The position numbers and the translations under genes are program-made. A DNA stretch of 64,000 bases from VAZQ01 sp963712565. GTDB taxonomy: Bacteria; Pseudomonadota; Alphaproteobacteria; Rhizobiales; Xanthobacteraceae. Below the pieces are notes generated by a model, which saw nothing but the letters and a program-made list of their open reading frames with translations, ran no database searches and was not told where the DNA came from. Shown piece by piece: positions 36,164 through 44,646 of this stretch. The stretch lies in the NCBI GenBank assembly GCA_963712565.1, contig CAVQIP010000009.1:1-64000 (forward strand), in the 5' to 3' direction. The stretch's first letter is position 1. Every line of letters begins with the position of its first letter.

Positions 36164-37525
36164 GTGAGTACCTCCTTCTTCGGCGATATGCTGCAGTCCA
36201 TCGCGGAACGCGGCCGCGCGCTCATCACGCGCGACCGGCGTGGGGTCGCCGAGCAGCGCTCGGCCAACCTCGTCCAGCTCTGCGAGGATCTGCTCTCCGG
36301 CCGCGGCGAAGCCTCCGGCGTCGCGCTCGCGCGCGAAATCCTCACGCGCTATGCCGAGCTGAAAACCGGCCCCCGCATCGCCTTCTTCGAGGCGCTGGCG
36401 AGCCGGTTCGGCCCCGATCGCGCCCGGCTCAGCGCTGCCGCCAGCGCCTGGCTGAGCTCGCCATCCGAAGCCGGCGCATCCAAGGTCCATCGTGCATCCG
36501 AACCGAGACGGCTCGAGCTCTTCCGCCGCCTCAACCTGGCGCCAGGCGGTACGGCGGCGCTGGTGCGCATGCGCGAGCAGCTGCTCGATGCGATGGATCA
36601 CCGCGACGATCTCGCAGTCATCGACGACGACTTCCTCCACCTGTTCTCGTCCTGGTTCAACCGCGGCTTCCTCGTGCTCAGGAGCATCAACTGGTCGACG
36701 CCGGCGAGCCTGTTGGAGAAGATCATCCGCTATGAGGCGGTGCACGCGATCCGCGACTGGAACGATCTGCGAGCACGCATCGATTCGCCCGACCGGCGCT
36801 GCTACGCGTTCTTCCACCCGGCGCTGATCGACGAGCCGTTGATTTTCGTCGAGGTCGCGCTCACGCGCGGCATGCCGGCGGCGATCGAGCCGATACTGTC
36901 CGCAGAGCGCGACCCGGTCGAACCGGAGCGGGCGACGACGGCGGTGTTCTATTCGATCTCCAATTGCCAGCGCGGCCTGGCGGGCGTGTCGTTCGGCCAT
37001 TTCCTCATCAAGCAGGTGGTCGAAGAGGTCGGTCGCGAAATCCCGCGCCTGTCGACCTTCGTCACGTTGTCGCCAGCGCCGAATTTCGCCGAGTGGCTCA
37101 AGCGCGAGCGCGCGAGGGAGGCCTCGCCGGCGATCAGCGAGGATGACCGCGCCGCACTCGCGGCCCTCGACCGCGCCGATTGGTGGCAGGACGAGGCGAC
37201 GGCCGAAACGGTGCGCGAGCCGCTGCTGCGGGCGGCCGCTTGGTATTATCTGCGCGCGCGCACCGCACGGGGCACGCCGCTCGATTCGGTCGCGCGTTTC
37301 CATCTCGGCAATGGCGCGCGGCTCGAGCGGCTCAACTTCATCGCCGACACGTCGGATCGTGCGCTGCGGCAATCGCACGGCCTGATGGTGAATTACCTTT
37401 ACGATCTCGAACACATCGAGAGGAACCACGAGGCCTATGCGCAGCAGCACGCGGTCGTTGCCGCAAGCGCGGTAACGCGTCTCGTGCGTGCGCCGGCGCG
37501 CGATATCGTTTCGGCGGGGGACTGA
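36164..37525 (+). CDS. malonyl-CoA decarboxylase
   Basis: A 453-residue MCD that converts malonyl-CoA to acetyl-CoA and CO2. An N-terminal helical domain (GRGEASGVALAREILTRYAEL) precedes a GNAT-like catalytic domain with CYAFFHPALIDEPLIFVEVALTRGMP, FYSISNCQRGLAGVSFGHFLIKQVVEEV, FVTLSPAPNFAEWL, and ARFHLGNGARLERLN; the conserved His/Ser regions are present. The GTG at 36164 gives VSTSFFGDMLQS, which lines up with the usual M-A-x-x-FF start of rhizobial homologues; ATG 36188 is the alternative. It lacks a matB-type synthetase neighbour; a class III CoA transferase lies divergent. Confidence 0.93.
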   Translation: MSTSFFGDMLQSIAERGRALITRDRRGVAEQRSANLVQLCEDLLSGRGEASGVALAREILTRYAELKTGPRIAFFEALASRFGPDRARLSAAASAWLSSPSEAGASKVHRASEPRRLELFRRLNLAPGGTAALVRMREQLLDAMDHRDDLAVIDDDFLHLFSSWFNRGFLVLRSINWSTPASLLEKIIRYEAVHAIRDWNDLRARIDSPDRRCYAFFHPALIDEPLIFVEVALTRGMPAAIEPILSAERDPVEPERATTAVFYSISNCQRGLAGVSFGHFLIKQVVEEVGREIPRLSTFVTLSPAPNFAEWLKRERAREASPAISEDDRAALAALDRADWWQDEATAETVREPLLRAAAWYYLRARTARGTPLDSVARFHLGNGARLERLNFIADTSDRALRQSHGLMVNYLYDLEHIERNHEAYAQQHAVVAASAVTRLVRAPARDIVSAGD

Positions 37526-37551
37526 CGGCGCGCCGGACGTCAAGAACAGCT

Positions 37552-38253
37552 CTAAGTTCGACCATAGACCGGGACCACCGCGCCGCGGGTGACCCGGTTC
37601 TCCGGCGACGCTAGGAACAGAATCGTTGTCGCCACCTCCTCGACCTTCGCCCAGGCGGCATGATCGGCCTTCGGCATCGCCTGCCGGTTCGCCGGCGTGT
37701 CCATGGTCGAAGGCGCGATCGCATTGACCAGAATCCCGGCCTTCACCACCTCCTCGGCGAGCGCAATCGTGAGCGCCGCGACCGCCGCCTTGCTGGCGGT
37801 ATAGGCCACCATGCCGGCCCCGGCGCGCCATTCGAGCGCGGGACGGGTTGCGACATTGACGATGCGTCCGCCTGCTCCGGCGGAGGTCATGGCATTGACG
37901 GCCGCTCGGCAGCAGAGGAACGCGGTGATGAAATTCATGTCGATCTGCTTCATCAAGTCGGCTTTCGTCGTCTCTCCCACCGGCGCCATGGCGAAACCGC
38001 CGGCGATGTGGATCGAGCCCCACAGTTTCGGGACGCTGCCATACAGCTTGGCAACGGCGGTCTCCTCAGTCAGCTCGATATCCGCGATGAGCTTGACCTT
38101 GGCGTGATTGCGGAACGCAAAGCGATCGGCCTCGGCACGGTTGATATAGGGCACGTGGCAGACCGCGCCGGCCTCGATCAGCGCGCCAACCGTCGCGGTG
38201 CCGAGCGCGCCGGTTCCGCCGGTCACCACGACATGGCGGTCGCGATAATCCAT
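37552..38253 (-). CDS. SDR family NAD(P)-dependent oxidoreductase
   Basis: A 233-residue short-chain dehydrogenase. HVVVTGGTGALGTATVGAL holds the TGxxxGxG nucleotide motif (TGGTGALG), AGGFAMAPVG replaces NNAG, and YTASKAAVAAL is the YxxxK catalytic site; VNAIAPSTMDTP follows. The missing NNAG and IHIAGGF pattern are shared with some classical SDRs. Substrate unknown. GGGAGGAGCCG precedes ATG 38253; the frame extends to 38289. It is convergent with malonyl-CoA decarboxylase, 26 bases apart. Confidence 0.92.
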   Translation of the reverse strand: MDYRDRHVVVTGGTGALGTATVGALIEAGAVCHVPYINRAEADRFAFRNHAKVKLIADIELTEETAVAKLYGSVPKLWGSIHIAGGFAMAPVGETTKADLMKQIDMNFITAFLCCRAAVNAMTSAGAGGRIVNVATRPALEWRAGAGMVAYTASKAAVAALTIALAEEVVKAGILVNAIAPSTMDTPANRQAMPKADHAAWAKVEEVATTILFLASPENRVTRGAVVPVYGRT

Positions 38254-38466
38254 CGGCTCCTCCCGTTGCTGCAAAGGACGTCGCATCATCGCCCGGCGCT
38301 CGACCGATGCAAGGGCACAGCTTGAGCCTCGATGCCACCGGCGCCATGCTGGTCCGTCGAGCGCGACCCTTGATATTCAAGTTCCGCCGGGGTGGTTTGA
38401 TGCGGATACAATGACGGATACGAGGCATCGTCATCGAATCGCTCAGGTGCAGAGGGATCAGCAGGC

Positions 38467-39960
38467 ATGGCGGACTTCGACCTCGCCATCGTAGGCGGTG
38501 GTATCAATGGGACGGGGATTGCGCGCGACGCGGCCGGACGGGGGCTGCGCGTCCTGCTGGTCGAACAGAACGATCTCGCTTCCGGCACATCGTCGGCGTC
38601 CACCAAGCTCATCCATGGGGGACTGCGCTATCTCGAGCACGGATGGTTTCGGCTGGTGCGCGAAGCGCTCACCGAGCGCGAAGTGATGTTGCGCATGGCG
38701 CCGCATCTCATCCGGCCCATGCGCTTCGTGTTGCCGGCCGAGCCCGGCATGCGTCCACCCTGGATGCTGCGCCTGGGATTGTTCGTCTACGATCATCTCG
38801 GCGGGCGGCAGATCCTGCCCGCAACCCGCAGCGTCGATTTTACCAATGATCCGCTCGGCATGCCGCTCAAGCGGCGCTACGAGCGCGGCTTCGAATATTC
38901 CGATTGCTTCGCGGACGACTCCCGGCTGGTGGTGCTCAACGCGGTCGACGCCGCCGAGCGGGGCGCCGTGATCCGCACCCGCACGCGCTGCATCAGGGCG
39001 GAACGGGGAGCCGTCTGGCGGCTCGTGCTGGAGGCGCGGGGCCGTCGCGATCTCGCAACCGCCCGCGTACTGGTCAACGCCACCGGACCATGGATCAAGC
39101 TGTTTGCGGATAATGTTTTGCATGACACGGCGCCGGCACCGGCACGGCTCGACAAGGGTAGCCACATCGTGGTTCGACGCCTGTTCGACCATGATCGCGG
39201 TTATCTCGTGGAGACGCGCGACGGGCGGTTCGTCTTCGCCCTGCCGTTTGAACGGGATTTCACCCTGATCGGGACCACAGACCAGGGCTTTGCCGGCGAC
39301 CCGAGCGGGATCAAGCCAGACGTGGATGAGATCGCTTATCTTTGTGGCGTGGCGAACCAGCATTTCCGCGCAGCCGTCAGCCCCGCTGACGTGGTCTGGT
39401 CGTTTGCCGGCGTCCGCTCGCTCTACGACGACGGCTCCAAAAAGGCGCAAGACGTAAGCCGCGATTATGTTCTGAGCCTGGAGCAACTCGACCGCGACGC
39501 GCCGTTGTTGACCGTCTATGGCGGCAAGATCACGACCTATCGGCGCCTGGCCGAGCATGCCCTCGACCGACTTGCCCATGTCGTCGAGGTCGGAGCGCCG
39601 TGGACCAAGGACTCGCATCTGCCCGGGGGCGAATTTCCGCACGATGGCCTCGAGGCCCTCGTGGCCAAGACGCGCAATTCGCGGCCGTTTTTGAGCGAGG
39701 CGCACGCGCGCCGGCTGGTGCGCGCCTATGGCACGCGCGTCGAGCGCGTGCTCGGGCCGGCGCGACGTCTGGATGATCTCGGGCGCTGCCTGGGTGCTGA
39801 CCTGACCGCGGTCGAGGTGCGCTATCTGATGGAGCGCGAATGGGCGCAGACCGCGGAGGACGTGCTGTGGCGGCGCAGCAAGCTGGGGCTGCGCTTTTCC
39901 CCCGAACAGCGCGCGCGGTTGGCGACCTTCATGGCCGGCGTGGTGGGCGAGGGCGCGTGA
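38467..39960 (+). CDS. glpD: aerobic glycerol-3-phosphate dehydrogenase GlpD
   Basis: GlpD oxidises sn-glycerol 3-phosphate to dihydroxyacetone phosphate at the inner membrane, passing electrons through FAD to quinone. The 497-residue protein has the FAD-binding DLAIVGGGINGTGIARDAAGRG, then SGTSSASTKLIHGGLRYLE, FALPFERDFTLIGTTD, WSFAGVRSLYDDG and TVYGGKITTYRRLAEHALD. Length and motifs are complete. It is followed by glpK on the same strand 168 bases later, forming a glycerol use unit without a visible glpF facilitator. Confidence 0.95.
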   Translation: MADFDLAIVGGGINGTGIARDAAGRGLRVLLVEQNDLASGTSSASTKLIHGGLRYLEHGWFRLVREALTEREVMLRMAPHLIRPMRFVLPAEPGMRPPWMLRLGLFVYDHLGGRQILPATRSVDFTNDPLGMPLKRRYERGFEYSDCFADDSRLVVLNAVDAAERGAVIRTRTRCIRAERGAVWRLVLEARGRRDLATARVLVNATGPWIKLFADNVLHDTAPAPARLDKGSHIVVRRLFDHDRGYLVETRDGRFVFALPFERDFTLIGTTDQGFAGDPSGIKPDVDEIAYLCGVANQHFRAAVSPADVVWSFAGVRSLYDDGSKKAQDVSRDYVLSLEQLDRDAPLLTVYGGKITTYRRLAEHALDRLAHVVEVGAPWTKDSHLPGGEFPHDGLEALVAKTRNSRPFLSEAHARRLVRAYGTRVERVLGPARRLDDLGRCLGADLTAVEVRYLMEREWAQTAEDVLWRRSKLGLRFSPEQRARLATFMAGVVGEGA

Positions 39961-40128
39961 CATGAGCCATCATGTTCGCCAGCCCGTCCGGTCGTGGATT
40001 TGCTGGCACCAGCATCGACTCCCCCCGTGAGCCCGCGGTCGACCGACCGTCCGCCGATATGATATCGTGAATTGATCGTCGGCGTTCGAGCGCGGTCCTC
40101 CGCGGTCACGGCACCAAGAGGAACGAGC

Positions 40129-41649
40129 TTGCCGGATTACCTTCTCGCGATCGACCAGGGTACGACCTCGACCCGCGCCATGCTGTTCGATGCCGCGCTG
40201 GCGCCGGTCGCGCGTGCGCAGCAGGAATTTGCCCAAATCTATCCGGCGCCCGGCCTGGTCGAGCATGACGCCGAAGAGATCTGGTCAACGACACTGGCGA
40301 CCGTGCACGCGGCGATGGCGCGGGCAGGTGCCCGGGCAAAAGACATCGCCGGCCTCGGCATCACCAACCAGCGCGAGACCACGATCGTCTGGGATCGGAC
40401 GACCGGCCGCCCCATCCACAATGCCATCGTCTGGCAGGACCGTCGCACCGCGGATGCCTGTGCCGCGCTTCGGCGGAACGGACACGAAACCGCGATCGCG
40501 GCGCGCACCGGGCTCCTGCTCGATCCTTATTTTTCGGCCACCAAGATCGCTTGGCTGCTCGACCACGTTGAAGGTGCGCGCGATGCGGCGCGCCAAGGGC
40601 GGCTGCTCTTTGGCACCGTGGATAGCTTCCTGCTGTGGCGGCTGACCGGGGGCAAAGTGCACGCGACCGATGCGAGCAACGCCGCGCGCACCCAGCTGAT
40701 GGACATTCGGCACGGCACATGGGACGCCGAACTCTGCGAATTGTTCGATATCCCCGATGCGCTGCTGCCGCAGATATGCGATTGCGCCGGTGATTTCGGC
40801 ACCACCGACCTGTTCGGGGGTCCGATCCGCATTCTGGGGCTCGCGGGTGACCAGCAGGCGGCGACGGTTGGGCAGGGATGCTTCGCGCCCGGCATGATGA
40901 AGGCGACCTACGGCACTGGCTGTTTCGCCCTCCTCAACACCGGCGATCAGCCGGTTGCATCCAGGAACCGCCTTCTCACCACCATCGCCTACCAGCTCGG
41001 CGGGAAGCGCACCTACGCGCTCGAAGGCGCGATCTTCATCGCCGGGGCGTCGGTACAATGGCTCCGCGATGCGCTCAAGGTGATCGGTGCGGCGCCTGAC
41101 GTGAACGCGCTCGCCGCGGCGGCGGATCCGGCGGAACAGATCTATCTCGTTCCCGCCTTCGTCGGACTGGGTGCGCCCTGGTGGGATGCACAGGCGCGCG
41201 GCGCCCTCTATGGGCTTACCCGCCGCTCGGGCGTAGCCGAGCTTGCGCGCGCGACGCTCGAAGCAGTCGGCTACCAGACCCGGGATTTGCTCGAGGCGAT
41301 GCGCGCGGACTGGCCGGCGGCGGGCACAGATACGGTGTTGCGGGTCGATGGCGGCATGGCGGCCAGCGATGTCACCATGCAATTCGTGGCCGACATTCTT
41401 GCCGCACCGGTCGACCGGCCGGCGGTGATGGAAACGACGGCGCTCGGCGCCGCCTATCTCGCGGGTTACGCCGCCGGACTGTGCCCGGATTTGGCGGGCT
41501 TCGCTGCCATGTGGAAGCGCGAGCGCCGCTTCGAGCCGCGAATGGATACCACGACGCGCGAGCGCAAGTTGGCAGGCTGGCGTGATGCGGTTGCGCGTAC
41601 GCTGAGCCGCGCCCAAGACGCGGTTGAGCCGCTCGCCACGGACCGTTAG
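40129..41649 (+). CDS. glpK: glycerol kinase GlpK
   Basis: GlpK phosphorylates glycerol with ATP to sn-glycerol 3-phosphate for GlpD. The 506-residue product has LLAIDQGTTSTRAMLFD, GLGITNQRETTIVWDRTTGRPIHNAIVWQDRRT, LLDPYFSATKIAWLLDHV, DSFLLWRLTGG, ATYGTGCFALLNTG and VDGGMAASDVTMQFVADIL, all FGGY-kinase motifs. The TTG at 40129 is taken as start because AAGAGGAACGAGC lies just upstream and the family begins there; the ORF extends to 40072 without similarity. Confidence 0.95.
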   Translation: MPDYLLAIDQGTTSTRAMLFDAALAPVARAQQEFAQIYPAPGLVEHDAEEIWSTTLATVHAAMARAGARAKDIAGLGITNQRETTIVWDRTTGRPIHNAIVWQDRRTADACAALRRNGHETAIAARTGLLLDPYFSATKIAWLLDHVEGARDAARQGRLLFGTVDSFLLWRLTGGKVHATDASNAARTQLMDIRHGTWDAELCELFDIPDALLPQICDCAGDFGTTDLFGGPIRILGLAGDQQAATVGQGCFAPGMMKATYGTGCFALLNTGDQPVASRNRLLTTIAYQLGGKRTYALEGAIFIAGASVQWLRDALKVIGAAPDVNALAAAADPAEQIYLVPAFVGLGAPWWDAQARGALYGLTRRSGVAELARATLEAVGYQTRDLLEAMRADWPAAGTDTVLRVDGGMAASDVTMQFVADILAAPVDRPAVMETTALGAAYLAGYAAGLCPDLAGFAAMWKRERRFEPRMDTTTRERKLAGWRDAVARTLSRAQDAVEPLATDR

Positions 41650-41658
41650 CGTGGCGGC

Positions 41659-42831
41659 ATGGGGAACGGCGTCGGCGACACCAACGGCGACTCGAAAAGG
41701 CGGGAGGCGCGGCGGCGGTTCGCGCCCTGGACGGACCTCAGCGCACGACCGCTCGTGCGGTTCGATGGTGTGAGCAAGCGGTTCCCCGGCGTCGCAGCGG
41801 TCGAGCGCGTCTCGCTGGATATCTTCGCCGGGGAATTTTTCGCGCTGCTCGGACCATCCGGCTGCGGCAAGACCACGCTGCTACGTCTTCTCGCCGGCTT
41901 CGAGACGCCGGATGAGGGGCGCATCCTCCTCGACGGAGCCGATATCGCGGCCGTGCCGCCCTATCGGCGGCCCGTCAACATGATGTTTCAAAGCTACGCA
42001 TTGTTTCCGCACCTCACGGTCGAGGGCAACGTCGCATTCGGACTCAAGCAGGAAGGGCTTCCCAAGGCCGAGATCACGGCGCGGGTCGAGGAGATGCTGG
42101 CGCTGGTCCGGCTCGAAGGCTTTGCCAGGCGCAAGCCGCATCAGCTCTCAGGAGGCCAGCGCCAGCGCGTCGCCCTCGCGCGCTCGCTGGTGAAGCGGCC
42201 ACGCGTTCTCCTCCTCGACGAACCGCTTGCGGCGCTTGACAAGAAGCTGCGCGGCGAGACGCAGTTCGAGCTGATGCGGCTGCAGGAGAAGCTCGGCCTC
42301 ACCTTCATCATCGTGACCCATGACCAACAGGAGGCTATGACGGTCGCCGACCGTATCGGTCTCATGAATCATGGACGCTTGATCCAGGTCGCCCCTCCGC
42401 CCGAAATCTACGAGCGGCCGGACTCGCGCTGGGTCGCCGACTTCATCGGCGACGTCAACCTGATCGAGGGTCGCGTGGTCGAGGTGGGAACGCACGGAAT
42501 GGTGATAGCGAGCACCGGCGCCGGGCGCCTGCGCGCGCCCCCGTCGGCGCAGGCCAATGCCGGCGATACCGTGTGGGTGGCGTTGCGGCCCGAAAAAGTT
42601 CAAATCGCACTTGAGCCGCCGGCGGCCGCGGACGAGAACTGCGTGACGGGACAGGTGGACAATATCGGCTATCTCGGCGGTGTCTCCATCTACAATGTGC
42701 AGCTCGACAATGACTTTGCCATGAAAGCGGCGGTGGCCAATGTGACTCGGTTGGTCGAGCGACCGATCGGATGGGATGACCGCGTGTGGCTCAGTTGGGC
42801 CCCCGAGGTGGTGATGGTGCTGACGCGATAG
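41659..42831 (+). CDS. spermidine/putrescine-type ABC transporter ATP-binding protein (PotA-like)
   Basis: A 390-residue ABC ATPase with Walker A GPSGCGKTTLLRLL, Q-loop MMFQSYALFPHLTV, signature LSGGQRQRVALARSL, Walker B VLLLDEPLAALD and H-loop IIVTHDQQEA. A C-terminal TOBE-type domain (from ~residue 270, ADFIGDVNLIEGRVVEVG) is typical of PotA/PotG. The polyamine assignment comes from overall similarity and gene order, and related members carry other solutes. It starts nine bases after glpK and precedes two permease genes. Confidence 0.9.
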   Translation: MGNGVGDTNGDSKRREARRRFAPWTDLSARPLVRFDGVSKRFPGVAAVERVSLDIFAGEFFALLGPSGCGKTTLLRLLAGFETPDEGRILLDGADIAAVPPYRRPVNMMFQSYALFPHLTVEGNVAFGLKQEGLPKAEITARVEEMLALVRLEGFARRKPHQLSGGQRQRVALARSLVKRPRVLLLDEPLAALDKKLRGETQFELMRLQEKLGLTFIIVTHDQQEAMTVADRIGLMNHGRLIQVAPPPEIYERPDSRWVADFIGDVNLIEGRVVEVGTHGMVIASTGAGRLRAPPSAQANAGDTVWVALRPEKVQIALEPPAAADENCVTGQVDNIGYLGGVSIYNVQLDNDFAMKAAVANVTRLVERPIGWDDRVWLSWAPEVVMVLTR

Positions 42832-42844
42832 GAGAGCACGGTCG

Positions 42845-43777
42845 GTGATTGCAACAATGAACAGGGGCGCGAACCGGAACAAGATCGGGGGCTCGCGGCT
42901 GGTTGTGCTGGTTCCTTATCTCTGGCTCGTCGCCTTCTTCCTCGCCCCCTTCCTGATCGTGGTGAAGATCAGCCTCTCGCACACGGCGATCGCGCAGCCG
43001 CCTTACATGCCCGTGTTCGACCTTGCGTCCGGTTGGGAAGGGCTCAAAGAGTTCTTCACCGCGCTGTCGTTCGAGAACTACGCTTTCCTCGCTTCGGATT
43101 GGCTCTATCTCGCCTCCTATCTCAAGAGCCTCGAAGTGGCCGCCGGTTCGACGGCGCTGCTGCTGCTGATCGGTTTCCCGCTCGCCTATGGCATGGCGCG
43201 CGCTCCGAGGCGTTGGCAGCCTGCGCTGTTCGTGTTGGTGGTGCTGCCGTTTTGGACGTCGTTCCTGATCCGCATCTATGCGTGGATCAACATTCTCCAG
43301 CGCGACGGACTGCTGAACCAGGCCCTGCTCGCATTGCGCATAGTCGACGAGCCGCCGGCGTGGCTTTCGACCGATACGGCGGTCTATATCGGCGTCGTCT
43401 ATTCCTATCTGCCATTCATGGTGCTGCCGATCTACGCCACGTTGGAAAAGATGGATGAGACGCTGATCGAGGCTGCGGCCGATCTGGGCTGCCCATGGTG
43501 GCAGGCGTTCTGGCGGGTAACACTGCCGCTATCGATGCCGGGCGTGATCGCCGGGACATTGCTTTGCTTCATTCCGATCGTGGGCGAGTTCGTCATTCCC
43601 GATCTTCTCGGCAGCTCGCAGACGATGATGATCGGCCAGACGCTGTGGACCGAGTTTTTTGCCAACAGGGACTGGCCGGTCGCATCCGCAGTCGCCGTGG
43701 TGCTGCTTTGCCTCCTGGTCGCGCCGATCGTGGTCTATCAGCAGATGCAGACGCGAGATCCCGCACGGGGATACTGA
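42845..43777 (+). CDS. PotB/PotH-like ABC transporter permease
   Basis: A 310-residue inner-membrane permease with about six helices. VPYLWLVAFFLAPFLIVVKISLS opens the protein, followed by LIGFPLAYGMARAPRRW, LVVLPFWTSFLIRIYAWINILQRDGLLNQ, YSYLPFMVLPIYATLEKMDETLIEAAADLGCPWWQAFWRVTLPLSMPG (residues ~180-228) with the EAA loop. The start is GTG 42845 behind AGGAGAG; ATG 42857 is an alternative. Two bases separate its stop from the second permease gene. Confidence 0.92.
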   Translation: MIATMNRGANRNKIGGSRLVVLVPYLWLVAFFLAPFLIVVKISLSHTAIAQPPYMPVFDLASGWEGLKEFFTALSFENYAFLASDWLYLASYLKSLEVAAGSTALLLLIGFPLAYGMARAPRRWQPALFVLVVLPFWTSFLIRIYAWINILQRDGLLNQALLALRIVDEPPAWLSTDTAVYIGVVYSYLPFMVLPIYATLEKMDETLIEAAADLGCPWWQAFWRVTLPLSMPGVIAGTLLCFIPIVGEFVIPDLLGSSQTMMIGQTLWTEFFANRDWPVASAVAVVLLCLLVAPIVVYQQMQTRDPARGY

Positions 43778-43779
43778 CG

Positions 43780-44592
43780 ATGCGCAAAGCTTCGTGGTTC
43801 AACATCGGATCGGTGGCGCTGGGGCTTGCCTTCCTCTATCTGCCGATCGCCATTCTGGTGATCTACTCTTTCAACGCCTCGCGGCTCGTGACCGTGTGGG
43901 GCGGCTGGTCAACGCGCTGGTATGTCGAACTCGTCAACGACCGGGCGATGCTCGAATCCGCTTGGGTGACGCTGCGCATTGCTTTGTTGTCGGCGACGGC
44001 GGCGACCGTGATCGGGACGCTGGCAGCCATCGCGCTGGTGCGGCTCGGGCGCTTCCGCGGCCGGCTGCTGTTTTCAGGCATGGTATATGCGCCGCTGGTG
44101 ATGCCCGAGGTGATCACCGGGCTCTCATTGTTGCTCCTGTTCGTGGCGATCGATATCGATCGTGGCTTCTGGACCATCACGATTGCTCACATCACGCTGA
44201 CCGCGTGCTTCGTCACCGTCGTCGTGCAATCGCGGCTGCTGACTTTCGACGCGAGCCTCGAAGAGGCGGCGATGAATCTCGGCTGCCCGCCCCTGAGAAC
44301 CTTTCTGACGGTGACCATGCCCTTGATCGCGCCGGCGCTGGCATCGGGTTGGATGCTCGCCTTTACACTGTCGCTCGACGATCTCGTGCTCGCGAGCTTC
44401 ACCACCGGCCCGGGTGCGACCACCCTGCCGATCCGCATCTATTCGGAGATTCGTCTGGGCGTGAAACCGGAAATCAATGCCATCTGCACGATCTTGATCG
44501 CGATCGTCGCCACCGCGCTTGTCGGCGCCTCGTTACTCACGAAGTTCCATACCGTCGGGCGCGAGGGCATGGCTGGGCTCCCCGCCCGCTGA
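43780..44592 (+). CDS. PotC/PotI-like ABC transporter permease
   Basis: A 270-residue permease with about six helices: ALGLAFLYLPIAILVIYSFNASR at the start, LRIALLSATAATVIGTLAAIALVRLGRFRG, LVMPEVITGLSLLLLFVAI, and SLEEAAMNLGCPPLRTFLTVTMPLIAPALASGWMLAFTLSLDDLVLASF (the EAA loop and following helix). It completes the membrane part of a PotABC-like system. No PotD/PotF-like substrate-binding gene occurs on either side in the window. Confidence 0.92.
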   Translation: MRKASWFNIGSVALGLAFLYLPIAILVIYSFNASRLVTVWGGWSTRWYVELVNDRAMLESAWVTLRIALLSATAATVIGTLAAIALVRLGRFRGRLLFSGMVYAPLVMPEVITGLSLLLLFVAIDIDRGFWTITIAHITLTACFVTVVVQSRLLTFDASLEEAAMNLGCPPLRTFLTVTMPLIAPALASGWMLAFTLSLDDLVLASFTTGPGATTLPIRIYSEIRLGVKPEINAICTILIAIVATALVGASLLTKFHTVGREGMAGLPAR

Positions 44593-44646
44593 AACGGCGG
44601 AACACGCCGGTGGCGGCAGGGCCGAAGGCCGTCACTTGGCCTGTGA

